DNA of 29,693 bases from contig CBFFRQ010000099.1 of assembly GCA_965644315.1 (NCBI GenBank), positions 1 through 29,693 on the forward strand, written 5' to 3'. Numbering within the stretch: the stretch's first letter is position 1; every line of letters starts with the position of its first letter. Source of the DNA: Caecitellus pseudoparvulus (lineage: Eukaryota > Bigyra: Bicosoecida). The notes beneath the pieces were generated by a model that saw nothing but the letters and a program-made list of their open reading frames with translations, was not told where the DNA came from and ran no database searches. Below are positions 1-10,300 of this stretch, in pieces. The position numbers and the translations under genes were made by a program.

Positions 1-3000
1 GTGAGGACAGGGCGGATCAAGAAGCAACTCCGCAAGCTACATCGACGCCGGCACCTTCTTCAGCATAGCCAGTCACCCCATGCCCCAGCTGACCTGCGTT
101 GTGCGGATGAACGCAAGCACATGCTCATGGAGGACCTTGCTGCCACCCATGTTGAAAGGAAGAAGGCGATGCGCAAGTGTACTCGGCTGGTTGCCAAGAA
201 GCACAAGGCTGCCATGTTTCAGGTCCAGCAGCGCATCCGGGACCTTGCCCGGCTTGACCCCTTCACTGCTCACCTGCATGTGCGGAAGCTGTCCGGCAGA
301 AGGAGGAAGGGCACTTCGTCGTCCATCCAGTCAGTCATGGACGACAGCGGCACCCTCATCACGGACCCATCACAAGTGCGGGCTGTGGTCAGGGACCAGA
401 TGGGCCAGATCATTAGCCCCCCTCCACGCCAAGTTGTGTCCCTGAAGTTTGGACTGGGCCGGCTGCTCCCATCGGCCCCGACCCACATGGCCACTGAAGC
501 AGCCTGGACCCCGAGCGTGGACCATATCCTGAAGAAGATTCAGTCCCTGAGCCTCCACCGCAACCCTGGCACGGGGCACTACCAGGCTGAGCATGTCAAG
601 TATGCCAGCGAGGACTTCCGGAAGAGGTACGCTGCCGCTCTTCAACAGGCCATCAGCACCGGGTCATGTCCAAGTCAGTACCACAGTGGGGTGGGGACAC
701 TCATCCCCAAGACCGCCAGCCAGGCCGGGAGGGTGCAGACATACAGGCTCATTGTCTGCCGTCCCCCCCAGGCCAAGCTCTTCTTCTCGGTCGTGGCCTC
801 GTGTGTCGAAGACTGGGTGCAGCACTGGATCTCACACGAACAAGCAGGCTTCACCCACGCCCGCAACACCCACGAGCAGATCCTTGCCTTGCAGGAGGTG
901 TCCACTGCCCACCTGCGTGCCAAGCCCACTGCCAGTGTCCTTGTCCTGTTCGTGGACTTCAAGAGTGCCTTTGACACTGTCAGCCACGAGGCGATACTCG
1001 AGATCCTCGAGTCAGCAAGCCTCCCACAGCCCCTACTCAGCTGCGTGAAGGACTACATGCAGCGCGCCACAGTGGCCATCCATACCGGCCATGGTCTTTG
1101 CGACCCCCTCCCAGTCACCAACGGGGTCCCCCAGGGTGGCGCACTGTCGCCTCTGTTGTTCAAGGTGGCCATCGATGTGCTCTCTCAACGCCTGAGAGAG
1201 CTGCCAAGTCAGGGAGTGTCAGGGGCAGGAGTGCCGACACCCCGCGGCCACGTCACGCATACCCTCTATGCGGACGACCTTGCTTGCCTTGCCACCACCC
1301 CTGCTGCCCTCCATCGGATGTTCCTTGAAGTGAAGGCCTTGGGCAGTCGGGTGGGCTTGGCCATCAACCCACGCAAGTCCGGGGTCATGGTCCTCACCGG
1401 GGCGCAACAGGTCAATGGGGTGTCAGCCACGGAGCGGCGGAAGCTCATCTGGCGATCCCGGTGGCTGAGGTCAGGGCAGTCCATGAAGGTCAAGGGGACA
1501 CCCATCCAACGCACGAGCACCTACTCGTACTTGGGTGTCCCCCTGTCTGAAACTATCAGCCGAACCCGACTGCTTGCCACGAGGCAGGCAACTCTGTCCT
1601 GCACTCGGGCTGGGTTCGGCTGCGGCGCCCTCCTCAGTAGTGTGTGGCTGAGTCCGATCCTGAAGCAGCGGATCGGCACTGCCTCCATCAACAGTGCCGC
1701 CGACTACATCTTGGCGTCCCGGGTCAGCAACTCGGTGCTGCCTTTGCGGGACGTCGATCGTGGACTTGCCATCGCCTTCAGCAAGGCCCAGCTGGGGATG
1801 CAAAGCTCGCTGGCACGCATGCACAACTATGCGAAGCTTGCTGTGTGCGGCGTCTTGCCAACACACATCCGGGCGACGAAACTCCGCAGCAACATCTTCA
1901 TGAAGCTGCTGAAGAATGTCCAAGTGCCCACCCCCTTGGCCAAGGCGCTGTCCATCAGCCTGCGCCAAGCCCTGGACCTGCTGCCCTCCCCCCTGGACAT
2001 GGCCGGCATCTTCCTGGCCAATGTCCGCCTCGACAGGCCAGGCGCCGGAGGCATCCCAGATCCATGGGCCTTACACGGTCTACTCGACCTCTGGCTCCTT
2101 GGATGCCTCCCTGACCGCTCTCGCCTGGAGGCTGTGTGCCTGGAGCCGCCGCCTGACTCGGCCCCAGACACACACGGAGTCGACATCACCGCTGGGATGG
2201 ACCCCGCCCCCCCCAAGATCCAGCTGCTTGGACTCGCGGCGGCGGAGTCCTCGGATCTGTCTGCGGCCCCCCAGTTCCCGGACACCACCCCCTGGGCCAC
2301 TCGGCAACGCGTCGTCGCCTCCTTCCTTCATGTGGCCCAGACGGTCAAGTGCAGTGCAGTTGGCTACACTCCCACGGGGGAGATGAAGGCCACCAGGCGT
2401 CCGAAGGAGTACCACATCGGTGTGGGCGCTCGCTTCTTCGCCTGGCTGCACCCGATCCCTTCCTCTGTGAACCCAGTCTTCTGGGTCCACGAAGGCGATC
2501 AGGAGAGACGTGTGAAGGTGCACCTGTGGCAGACGCTTCAAGTGTTCAACGGGGATGACACCCCTACACTGTTCAGCGCCTGCCCCCTGTGCCACAGCGT
2601 CTCGTGGTGCAGCCTGCAGGAGCACGTCCTCTTGGACTGCCCCCACCACGCCCTGGTCCCTGCGAGAAGGTCCGCCCTGTCCGAGGTGCGGACCTTCCTG
2701 TCCAGATCCAATGATGCAGTGAGGGGGGTTGCCAACTGCCAGTACCTTGAAGTACCCCCCTCACTGCTGGATACCGTCGTCCATGCCGAAGAAGGCCGCT
2801 TGTTGGGCCGCCCGTGTCGCCTGCTACTGCTGCGACTGCTGCTGTGCGGCCAGTGGCCCCATCGGTGGGGCCAGCCCCCGGCACAACAGCCCTGGAGTTC
2901 CGAGGCAGCCGCGGTCCTGAGTAACCCTCATGTCACTCTCCGCGGCTCCTTGGGTCCACTCCACCCCCCCAAGTACTGGCGCGAGGCCCTGGTAGCTGCC

Positions 3001-3384
3001 ACGGGCCTCGCGGTATCTGCGTGGGACGCGGTGGTGACGTGCATGCTCAGCCTTACCTCTCGTGCCGACCGTCACATCCAGAGGCACGCCCGGTACCTCT
3101 GGTGGGCGGCGCATGGACGAACGTGTCCTCTTCCAGGTTACTCGGCTCCTGATCCGAGTACTGTGAGGAAGCATGTGCGGGACGTGAAGACGCGGCGCTT
3201 CGAGCGCACTTACTTTCCTGTCAAGTCCCCTCGTCGGCCGCCTCGCTCCTTCACGAGGCAGGCCACCTTGCTCGACTTCGGGCTGGCACGGCCGGAAGTC
3301 CACGAGGAACCTCCGGCACCGTCCATGTCGTCCTCGGCGTCGTCCTCTGGGTCGTCCTTGAAGTGTCCATCCGACTCTGAGTAG
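1..3384 (+). CDS. LINE ORF2-type reverse transcriptase (5' partial)
   Basis: This is a non-LTR reverse transcriptase, which copies the element RNA into DNA at the target site. The frame is open from base 1 with a GTG, so the true start is probably upstream. Residues 1-110 are basic and rich in Arg/Lys, as in the linker between endonuclease and RT in LINE proteins. The RT domain spans roughly 150-560. It shows FVDFKSAFD (catalytic D319), GVPQGGALSPLLF (from G375) and the YADD box (Y423-D426). A Cys-His motif of type CX2CX10HX4C follows (C861, C864, H875, C880), as in the C-terminal zinc knuckle of many LINE ORF2 proteins. The C-terminus is Ser/Pro-rich and ends SDSE. I see no frameshift or internal stop in 1127 codons, so this copy may be young. 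No RNase H domain is recognisable and the clade is not assigned. Confidence 0.92.
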   Translation: MRTGRIKKQLRKLHRRRHLLQHSQSPHAPADLRCADERKHMLMEDLAATHVERKKAMRKCTRLVAKKHKAAMFQVQQRIRDLARLDPFTAHLHVRKLSGRRRKGTSSSIQSVMDDSGTLITDPSQVRAVVRDQMGQIISPPPRQVVSLKFGLGRLLPSAPTHMATEAAWTPSVDHILKKIQSLSLHRNPGTGHYQAEHVKYASEDFRKRYAAALQQAISTGSCPSQYHSGVGTLIPKTASQAGRVQTYRLIVCRPPQAKLFFSVVASCVEDWVQHWISHEQAGFTHARNTHEQILALQEVSTAHLRAKPTASVLVLFVDFKSAFDTVSHEAILEILESASLPQPLLSCVKDYMQRATVAIHTGHGLCDPLPVTNGVPQGGALSPLLFKVAIDVLSQRLRELPSQGVSGAGVPTPRGHVTHTLYADDLACLATTPAALHRMFLEVKALGSRVGLAINPRKSGVMVLTGAQQVNGVSATERRKLIWRSRWLRSGQSMKVKGTPIQRTSTYSYLGVPLSETISRTRLLATRQATLSCTRAGFGCGALLSSVWLSPILKQRIGTASINSAADYILASRVSNSVLPLRDVDRGLAIAFSKAQLGMQSSLARMHNYAKLAVCGVLPTHIRATKLRSNIFMKLLKNVQVPTPLAKALSISLRQALDLLPSPLDMAGIFLANVRLDRPGAGGIPDPWALHGLLDLWLLGCLPDRSRLEAVCLEPPPDSAPDTHGVDITAGMDPAPPKIQLLGLAAAESSDLSAAPQFPDTTPWATRQRVVASFLHVAQTVKCSAVGYTPTGEMKATRRPKEYHIGVGARFFAWLHPIPSSVNPVFWVHEGDQERRVKVHLWQTLQVFNGDDTPTLFSACPLCHSVSWCSLQEHVLLDCPHHALVPARRSALSEVRTFLSRSNDAVRGVANCQYLEVPPSLLDTVVHAEEGRLLGRPCRLLLLRLLLCGQWPHRWGQPPAQQPWSSEAAAVLSNPHVTLRGSLGPLHPPKYWREALVAATGLAVSAWDAVVTCMLSLTSRADRHIQRHARYLWWAAHGRTCPLPGYSAPDPSTVRKHVRDVKTRRFERTYFPVKSPRRPPRSFTRQATLLDFGLARPEVHEEPPAPSMSSSASSSGSSLKCPSDSE

Positions 3385-4226
3385 CGGGCGATGTGTGTAG
3401 AGCGCGGCGCGAGGCGGTGCAAGCTTACGGCGTGGCGTGGTGACAACCACGGTCGTGGCTGAGCGAAGTGCCGGTGCGCATGAAGGCGATGTCCTTGATG
3501 ATGGATGGAACCTGTGGAAAGTTGGAAGAAGTAGTGAAGAATATGTCCAGTATACTTACATGATGGCTCGGGGTCCATGTGCAGCTCCAGTGAAAATCCT
3601 GTGACGGGGCGCGCGGAATTTGGCAGGGTGAACACGCGGGCGCGCGGGGAAACGTCGCAGGCGGGGCGCACTGGTCCTCAGGGCCTTGATTGACGAAATG
3701 GCTGGATGTTCTGTGAAAAGGAAGAGGTGTTCTTGGTGTTCTTGGTGCTCGGGTGGCGTTGTTCCGGCGGTGCGCGCTGCTACCACCGGCGTGGTGCAGT
3801 GCAACACCGTCGTGAAACGCCACCCGAAGGCGGCCACTGCGGCTCAGGACAGCGCGCAGTGGCCCCAGGCACACGTGCAGTGCCTGGCAAGGGCCAGGAG
3901 AAGCGGGGGGTTTCTGAATTATGAAGCGAAGTGTGGACTGGGACGAAGCAGGAGTGGGCCCGGCCCCCTCTGGCTCAGCCGACTGAGCCGAGAGGGCGCG
4001 GGCGGGGCAGTTCGACACGTATGGGCGGGCGCGGGCGCGCCCTAGCAAGCGGCGGCTCATACAACGGACGTATGTCCGTGATGACTGCAGACCCACGAGA
4101 GTGGGAGCCGCTGTAGCGCCCCTGGTGTGCCTTGTGCACAGCAGCGAGCGCTACATGTGATGCCCAAGCTGTATCGCGTGCAAGCGTGAAGGCGACATGC
4201 AATGCATTGAATGAACTAACCTAAAG
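3385..4226 (+). other. 3' UTR of LINE copy 1
   Basis: No gene of its own is seen here. The stretch is colinear with the 3' UTR of copy 2. Matching blocks include the gggtccatg...tcctgtg segment, the cgtgaaacgcc segment near 3810-3825, the gccctagc-aagcggcggct-atacaacgga segment near 4040-4070, and the terminal 58 nt. Short reading frames on both strands look like chance openings in GC-rich DNA. Confidence 0.7.
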
Positions 4227-4236
4227 GGTTAGGGCG

Positions 4237-4374
4237 AGGCGGTTTGAGCGTACATACTTCCCCGTGCGCTCGGAGCGGCGCGCTCCGCGCTCCTTCAGTG
4301 CGCAGTCCACGCTGTTTGATGTTGGAGTTTCCAGGCCCGACATACCATCCAGTCCGGGTTCTGACTTGGAGTAG
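4237..4374 (+). pseudogene. C-terminal remnant of LINE ORF2 (copy 2)
   Basis: Forty-five codons and a stop read in one frame as RRFERTYFPVRSERR..., matching the copy 1 C-terminus RRFERTYFPVKSPRR.... Both share the following RSF..Q.TL.D pattern, and the ends SDLE and SDSE are both followed by TAG. There is no start codon or RT domain, so it cannot be functional. Confidence 0.82.
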
Positions 4375-5246
4375 TCCGTGAAAATCCCCTGGTAAACGCT
4401 GGCGGATCTGTGGAAACAAGATGGAAAGGCGTGGTCAGAACCACGATGGAAACTGTAGGCTTGGAAATCTTGGCAACGTTGGCCAGGTGGCCGGCCTTCA
4501 TCTTGGCTTCTTTCTGCGAAGAAGAGAGAAATAAGTCCAAGATTGATGCAGAAGCACATACCTGGAGGCCTTGGGTCCATGGAAAGTCCTGTGTGTCCTC
4601 CTGTGGCGGCGCGTGCGGAAGTAGCCGTGCCTCACGCACGGGCGCAAGGCACGCCGCCACCTGGAAGAGGACTCACCAGGATCCAGCCCGTCCACAAGTA
4701 CTTCATCGACCTACATGCGCAGAAAGGAGCGGAAAGAGTGTGGAACATGTCAGGAACAAGGTGTTCTTCAAGCGTTCGGCGGGGCAGGCAGCGCGTGGTG
4801 CTGCCAAGTGCACTGCCCCACCGTGAAACGCCCCCACCTGTCCCGGGCACTGAGGCCCATGTAGGGCCCACAGTGGGACGAAGTCCCGGGCCCGAGTCGG
4901 AAACCGGCCCGGGATAATGGGGGAAGTTGAATTGTGAACTGATGGAATGTCTGAGTGGGTTGCGCTGGCTGCGCACCCCCCCACGAGACCGAGCTCTGGC
5001 CCCCCTCGCGGGCATGTGGACCTTCTTTCGAAGGGGCGGGCGTTGAAACGCCCTAGCGAAGCGGCGGCTTATACAACGGACTCACGTCTGTGCTGGCTGC
5101 AGATCCATTAACATGGTAGCCGCTGTGGTGTACATCGTGGCGCATTCGTGCGCGACGGTGAGCAGGACACCACGTGTGATGCCCCAGCTGCACCGCGCCT
5201 GTGGCAAGCGTGGAAGCGAATTGCAATGCATTGAACTGTCTAACCC
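4237..5246 (+). mobile_element. LINE copy 2, 5'-truncated, diverged relative of copy 1
   Basis: This fragment holds only the last 45 codons of a LINE ORF plus its 3' UTR. It begins within a few bases of the end of copy 1. Truncation from the 5' side is the usual result of incomplete reverse transcription. The coding remnant and UTR align along their length with copy 1 but differ at many positions, so this is a related subfamily, not a recent duplicate. The end is placed after TGCAATGCATTGAA (5222-5235) and the nearby CTAACC. Confidence 0.8.
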
Positions 5247-6286
5247 TTCCTGAAAGAAGCTTTCGACATCCTGAAGTGTTCCTTGAATGCAGGACCTTCT
5301 AACGTGCGCAGGGCTGTCCGGAGCCAGCACAGCTCTGGGCCAGGCCGCCGAATAGCCTCCAATCCGACACCGACAGTTCCCACTGGTGCCAGGACCCCCG
5401 TGGGTGAGATACCAGAAAGTAGAAGAACTTTGCTCCATCCGCGCACTTCAATATCCCTCAGAATGGTCTCTGTGAACCAGGGTGCAAGCACACTTAGTTG
5501 GCGTGTTGATGAACTGTGTGGAAAAACACGAACCAGCTTGATCATCTCCTATGGCGGCCATACTCGGAAAGAGATGCCGTGAACCCCAGCCACAGATAAG
5601 ACTAAATGAAGTCTATCCTTTGTCCCCTTGCGAACGACCGAGCGTACCAGGGCTGGTGCGTAAGAGCAGTCGCCAAACCCGTGTATATTGGCAGTATCTC
5701 CCTTTTCCAGACCCTCCGATGCTACCTCCCCCAGAGGCCCGTTCAGACATGAGTTTCGCTCTCGCCTTCAGCAACGCAAGAAAGTGCAAGCAATGCCACC
5801 CGCCATAAATTCATTTTTGATCAAAGATGCATAAATCGCTAGATTTATCATGTATTTTCCCACATTCGCGACCATAGGATTTGCCGCGTGCCTCGGGAGC
5901 ACCACTAGCCCCCCAAGGAGTTGTGCCGGGAACCCTTAGCAAGCTATAAAGAGAACCAAAAGAATGCAAATACGATCAAACACACAGGTCTGCAACTTGC
6001 AGTGTATTCCTGTACACTGGATCCTATTTGTACCCTTTTGTCGGAGAGAACTGAAACTATATTGCATGTATCCATTCTCTGTTCATCGAAGTGTCTGGGC
6101 TGCTGCTCACGATTGCCGGGGATTGGCGGCGCTGCTTCTTCGTTGAGCAGAGCAGTTTGCACCGGCGGGTGATGCTTGTGAGAGAAATCCGACCTCGGCT
6201 GTCATAGGACCGCCTCGCCGCCAAGGAGCCTCGCCGGGTGCGCTGCTGCTCCGTCATGTCTGCAATGTCTTCCATGTGCCCCATGT
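5247..6286. other. Stretch without a recognised gene
   Basis: About 1 kb between the LINE debris and the membrane protein gene. The part from about 5550 to 6150 is clearly more AT-rich than its surroundings. A minus-strand reading frame at 5240-5545 has an unremarkable protein-like composition (contains PWFTETILRDIEVRG), but I recognise no domain and it has no supporting neighbours. The stretch may hold the 3' UTR of the minus-strand membrane protein gene. A short perfect hairpin (ATAAATC/GATTTAT) sits at 5831-5848. Confidence 0.4.
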
Positions 6287-8374
6287 TCAGAAGGTGTGTG
6301 CGCTGCAGAGGGTTCTCAACCTCTCCGCCGCCTCTGCCAAGGGGGGGACAAGCTCTTCCCTTTCGTTAAAGCTTGCACGCGGACAGGCATCATGGTGGGT
6401 CGAAGATGTACCTGGTGCACCAGGCATTGAATGGCTGAGGTCTGCAAGGCCAGCTTGGGAGCTGCGCCCCGCTGCAGGAATCGGCAGGGCTACTAGCTGG
6501 CCTGGTGTACTCTCACGGCCGGCTGGAAGGTCGAGCGTCTGTTTTGCTTGCCCTGCTTGTGGTTGCGAGGCGAACTGTACCTCAGCGCCAGCTGCTTCAT
6601 CACTGCGTGCAGAGGTGGGCTTCAGTTTGCCTGCACGTGGTAGGTTGGTCGCGTTGCCTGCACTTGCTTCCGTGATGGACAGCAATGATGACTTCAGCAA
6701 GTCCAACAATGATGTTGGCTGGGCTGGGCGTGTACCTGACAGCGCCCTTGGCGTGTCTGTTGTGATGCCGCTCGTTTGCACTGCGTTGGGAGAGAATGCC
6801 ACAGAGACGAGGGCGGCTCCCCTTGGACCCAAAGCCTGCAGCACGGCATCGGCATCGCTACGTGGACTACCAGTCACCCCTTGTTGCATCATGCCACCAG
6901 GGAACGACAGCACAGTGCTCGGGCTGGTGGCCGTACTGGGGGCGGATGGCTGGGTGCGACCACACCTCGTCAGTCGCTGCGCCAGGGCTGATACAATGTC
7001 CACGAGCGTCGGCACTCGACTGTCCACGATCTGCCCCACAGTGCTGTCCCCTGGGCTGTCCACACTGCCCAGCTCAGGCAACAGAGCTCGGATGCGGGCT
7101 CCGACTCGAGCCAGCACTGCCCGTGCCGCTGAGCTGTACCCACGCACCACCACCAGCAGAATGGCCAGCAGAATGACACCTTGTGAAATATACAGCAGAG
7201 CATCCGTGAGTCCTCGCACACCTGCAGGTGGATGGAGGCTATTCACGCCCACCAGGATCACCTGCAGCAGAATGCCGCCATGGGCCATGACGTCCAGGTC
7301 TGTCAGCGCCTTCAGACACCAGGGCCGCCGCCACCGCACGAGAAGCAGGCTTCCCAGTACAACACCGCCCACCATGCACAGGCGCAAAGTGGTGTAGGCA
7401 CGCGAAGCTACAGCATGCCGACTGGGCTAGCTCAGCCTCAGCGACAGCGGCCTCTGCAATGGCACTGTGCTTGTCGCCACCTGCGTGAGCCACAGTATAC
7501 CGGGCTTGTACTGGTGTCATTTGGATGTTGTGGCTGCTTGACACGAAGCCACGCACCGTGGCGCCTCGCAGTGCAGCTGTGCTCGCTCCTCGCTACTGCC
7601 GCCAAGCCATGAAGGCGACGAAACCCACACTGGCTGCCAGAATGTGCAGCACGAGGGGGAAGATGAAAGGAGCAGCTGCCTTCATCGTGCCAGCTGGCAC
7701 ATTGGCATCGGCCATTGCTTCATGCTGAGGTCGCAGTCCCACCAGCTCGGCGTGCAGCTGCAGCAGAGCAGGCAGCAGGCGGACGTATGCAGCCGCTGGG
7801 AGCCACAGCAACACACTGTACCACACACCACGCGCTGTCCCAGTTGCAGGCTTTGCAAGTCCCAGCGTCGTTGCCAATGCCAGGAGCAGGAAAGCGCCCA
7901 GCGCCACCATGAACAAGTTGCCGGCGTTGTCTGGACTGGATGGGTCGCCACCACCTGCAGCACATGCCACAGATGGCAGACTGGCAAAATTGCTGGAGCC
8001 AGTGATGGCAGACAGCACTGCCATGGCACCTGTGCCAGCTGAGTCAGTGCCAGCATCGCGAGTATACAGCGTGCCGTTGAGTTTTGCGGTCGGATGGACT
8101 GCCCACGGCCTGGCCAGCTCGCATGCGCCTGCCCACTGGTGCAGGGAGTGTGCTGACGCCTGAAGAGAGTCTGGACCTGAAGGGGCGAGGATTGCGATCT
8201 GCGTAGATATGCCCATGAACCACAGCATGATCTGCAGTCCGCCCAAGAACAGGCTGGTGGTGAGCTTCTCAACAGACTTGGCATACTTGCGGAGAGCAAA
8301 CACTGCCAAGGCCATCGCCAAGATGACCTGCAACACAGCAGAGCCAATGGTTGCACATGCGGGCGATAATCTAG
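6287..8374 (-). CDS. Multi-pass membrane protein, C-terminal exons
   Basis: Two minus-strand coding blocks, 7597 to about 8374 and 6287-7421, join across a predicted phase-matched intron. The first encodes about five hydrophobic segments, including SAVLQVILAMALAVFAL, LFLGGLQIMLWFMGIS, LFMVALGAFLLLALATT, WYSVLLWLPAAAYV and PLVLHILAASVGFVAF. The second begins with three more (VGGVVLGSLLLV, GGILLQVILVGV, YISQGVILLAILLVVV). A Ser/Ala/Pro-rich tail of about 280 residues follows, probably cytoplasmic. The pattern 'LQ..L', then a loop with a lone Cys (SLPSVACA), then a TM, resembles the C-terminal membrane region of large protist surface proteins related to TRP-like or GCC2/GCC3 receptors. That is my inference from pattern only. 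The upstream end is uncertain: the frame runs to 8462, but that part is antisense to transposase homology, so the exon probably begins near 8330-8374. Upstream exons are not identified, so the gene may be truncated. Confidence 0.6.
7422..7596 (-). other. Predicted intron (175 nt) in the membrane protein gene
   Basis: On the minus strand the exon ends ...TGG CGG CA and the intron starts GTAGCG at 7596. It ends CCCAG at 7422, and the next exon starts with T, completing CAT. This removes the in-frame TAG at 7593-7595 and opens directly into the following hydrophobic reading frame. The phase match is visible, but the splice call is by eye. Confidence 0.5.
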
Positions 8375-8403
8375 TGTCAGGACGCTGCTCACAAGCTGAA
8401 CAA

Positions 8404-8858
8404 GGAGGCGTGGCAGCCCAGTGCCTCCCTGATGTCCCCATTAGGCGTGATCGCGCCCCCAAGCGAGACTGCCTTGGCTGGCCCTGTGGGTGTTGCTGGG
8501 CTTGTTAATGGCGTGCTCTGCGCATTTCATGACCCTAGGACTGCCTGGGGCAGCTATCATGACCATCCGCACAGTGCTGGGTCGATCAAGACTACCGCCC
8601 TAGCATGGGGAAGGGACGGTGACGGCGCTCTCACGCAATGCGGCTGAGTTGGACGTCGCGTCGGCACTGCTGGATGGGAAAGGCTCCGTGGACGCCGCAA
8701 AGAAAAGGGAAGCGACTGACAAACGAGATAAGACGTTGTACAGGTACATCGAGCTCTCTGAGGCCACACAGTACAAGGCAGGAACCCTGGCAGGAACGGC
8801 ACTTGCCGTCACGAAGAAAACTGGGCCGTGCAGATTGCCGTGAACACAGCCTTGGCCT
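8404..8858 (+). pseudogene. Decayed transposase fragment, same family as the element at 16415-21436
   Basis: Read in shifting plus-strand frames, this matches residues of about 113-262 of the large exon of the intact transposase. Examples are VAAQCLPDVP versus VAPECLPEAP, VIAPPSETALAG versus MIVPPSAAALAG, and TLGLPGAAIM versus TLGLPGATVM. The block AAELDVASALLDGKGSVDAA matches AELGVASALRDGQGSVDAA, then TLYRYIE, KAGTLAGT and WAVQIAVNTALA follow. At least two frameshifts and an in-frame stop (RLPP-stop-HGEG) break it. The catalytic region and terminal repeats are absent. It runs opposite to the membrane protein gene and its start overlaps the open frame of that gene. Confidence 0.82.
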
Positions 8859-10300
8859 GCTCAGCACACACCTTGCAGGCCCAATGGCAGTTTGTGGGAG
8901 TGACTTTTCTTCTCGGCGATGTATCCAGCCCACCAAACTGCCGGGCCATGTCAGCGGGACGAACCAGTCTCGCTTCATCGCTTCCACATCCTGGGCTAGG
9001 TGAAGCGCTACCCACAGCAACACGGCCCAGCCGCACTACACACAGCGTGATCACGATGGACGTCGAAAACACCCAGCCACGCGCTCCCCGAGCAGGCGTG
9101 CACCGAAAGTTTCACCAGCTCCACCTCGAGGTTGGCCGCCACCGCCTCAGCTGCAAACGCCAGTGCCGCATGGGTCAAAGGCCCGGCCGGCCACATGCAA
9201 CGTGCAGCACAACAGTACATAGGTGCAGAAGGGTAGACTTTCTAATTTGCCTCTCTTCAGCAAGGGGGCAACCAGCTGCAGCGCTGGGCGCTGGAGCGGG
9301 GCTGGCCTTGTGCTGGGTGGTGTGAAGGGAGTTTCATCCTGAACGGCGGGCAATCACAAGCCGCTTGTTGCTAGGCCTTGAGCATGTTGGAGGCTGAGCA
9401 CATGTGACGAATACGCTTCACATGTCTACGTCCACCTCGCCCTCCAGCACCGGGGAACTTCACCCTGCCATGAAGAGGCGGCCAGAATGCTCAGCTGCAT
9501 GGCAGAGGTTGGAGTTGGCGATGCGAAACGCGAGGCCACTCCGACACAGGGCGCTTCTGGCCGGACGGGTGGTGCTCATGGAGAGACTGGGGAATTGCAT
9601 GTCTGAGTGATTCCGTTGGGTACATGAAACAGTGAATTGTGGCAAATCTCCCTAGACTGTCGCCGCAAGACGCCAACAACGGTGGACTAGCTTGCCGTAC
9701 CAGGTGCCAACAAGTTTGCCTAGAAGTACATTTCGCAGTAAACGTCTCTGTTTCTCATGCACCGCTCCCCACAAGCACGCACAGCCTGGACGTAGTGGAT
9801 GGCAGTTGCTCGGTCCATGCCACAGCCCCCAAGCACCTCCACGGCGCCTGAGATGCATGTGCTCTGACCTCCACCTGCACCAGTCGCTCGTCCAAGCGCA
9901 CTGCGCACCAAGGCCTGCCTTTGCTCCCACAAGTATCATGACCACGACTGAGGCTGCAGGAAGCTGCTTGAAGATTGACCTTTCTCACGCCGTGTGCCTT
10001 AGCCTTGGCCTTGGCGCCAGTGCTCCATCTGGCCGAGAGTGCCTCATGTCGAGCGTGGGTGAGGTGGCCAAGGTGGAATGCAGGCTCCCATGCAGGCTGC
10101 GGCAAGGCTTCGAAATCGCACCTCAAACCACTTAACGCCCCAAATCACGCCCTCCTTGCAGCTTTCGGCCTGACTCCAGCCCCACCTTTGCGAAGCCTGA
10201 CCCGTCCAGGTGCAGCGGGTGGCAGCGAACGAAGCCAAGCCTCCAATTCAACCTGCACCCAGCAGCCAGAGAAGCACCCCTACTAGTGCAGCTCGCGCAC
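8859..10300. other. Stretch without a recognised gene
   Basis: About 1.4 kb between the transposase relic and the ankyrin pseudogenes. Minus-strand frames at 8809-9220 contain short hydrophobic pieces (for example FSTSIVITLCVV) and a few Cys, which could be upstream exons of the membrane protein gene, but I cannot join them. A minus-strand frame at 9720-9932 (GAVEVLGGCGMDRATAIHYV) also looks somewhat protein-like without a recognisable family. No repeats or RNA genes are seen. Confidence 0.35.

Larger units (their letters stand above)
1..4226 (+). mobile_element. LINE (non-LTR retrotransposon), copy 1, 3' portion
   Basis: The window opens inside a non-LTR retrotransposon. It contains the reverse transcriptase ORF (1-3384) and a 3' UTR of about 840 nt. 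The 3' end is placed near 4211-4226 because the last 58 or so nt (4154-4211) match the end of a second, truncated copy (5172-5235). Both finish with TGCAATGCATTGAA followed within a few bases by CTAACC. The 5' part, where an endonuclease would be expected, lies outside the window. There is no poly(A) tail. Confidence 0.85.

Noticed and set aside
3540-3565. ATGTCCAGTATACTTACATG, resembling the 29-bp transposon end
   Set aside because: Only the CCAGTATA core and scattered bases match; it lies in the LINE 3' UTR with no partner repeat, so chance is likely.
5831-5848. ATAAATC/GATTTAT hairpin
   Set aside because: Seven base pairs in AT-rich DNA with no gene context; expected by chance and too short to call a terminator or element end.
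6276-7397. 373-codon plus-strand frame
   Set aside because: Antisense to the membrane protein exon; low-complexity Ala/Arg/Ser composition, while the minus strand encodes coherent hydrophobic segments.
9720-9932. Minus-strand frame with GAVEVLGGCGMDRATAIHYV
   Set aside because: Looks somewhat protein-like but has no family match I can name, no splice partners and no conserved copy in the window.
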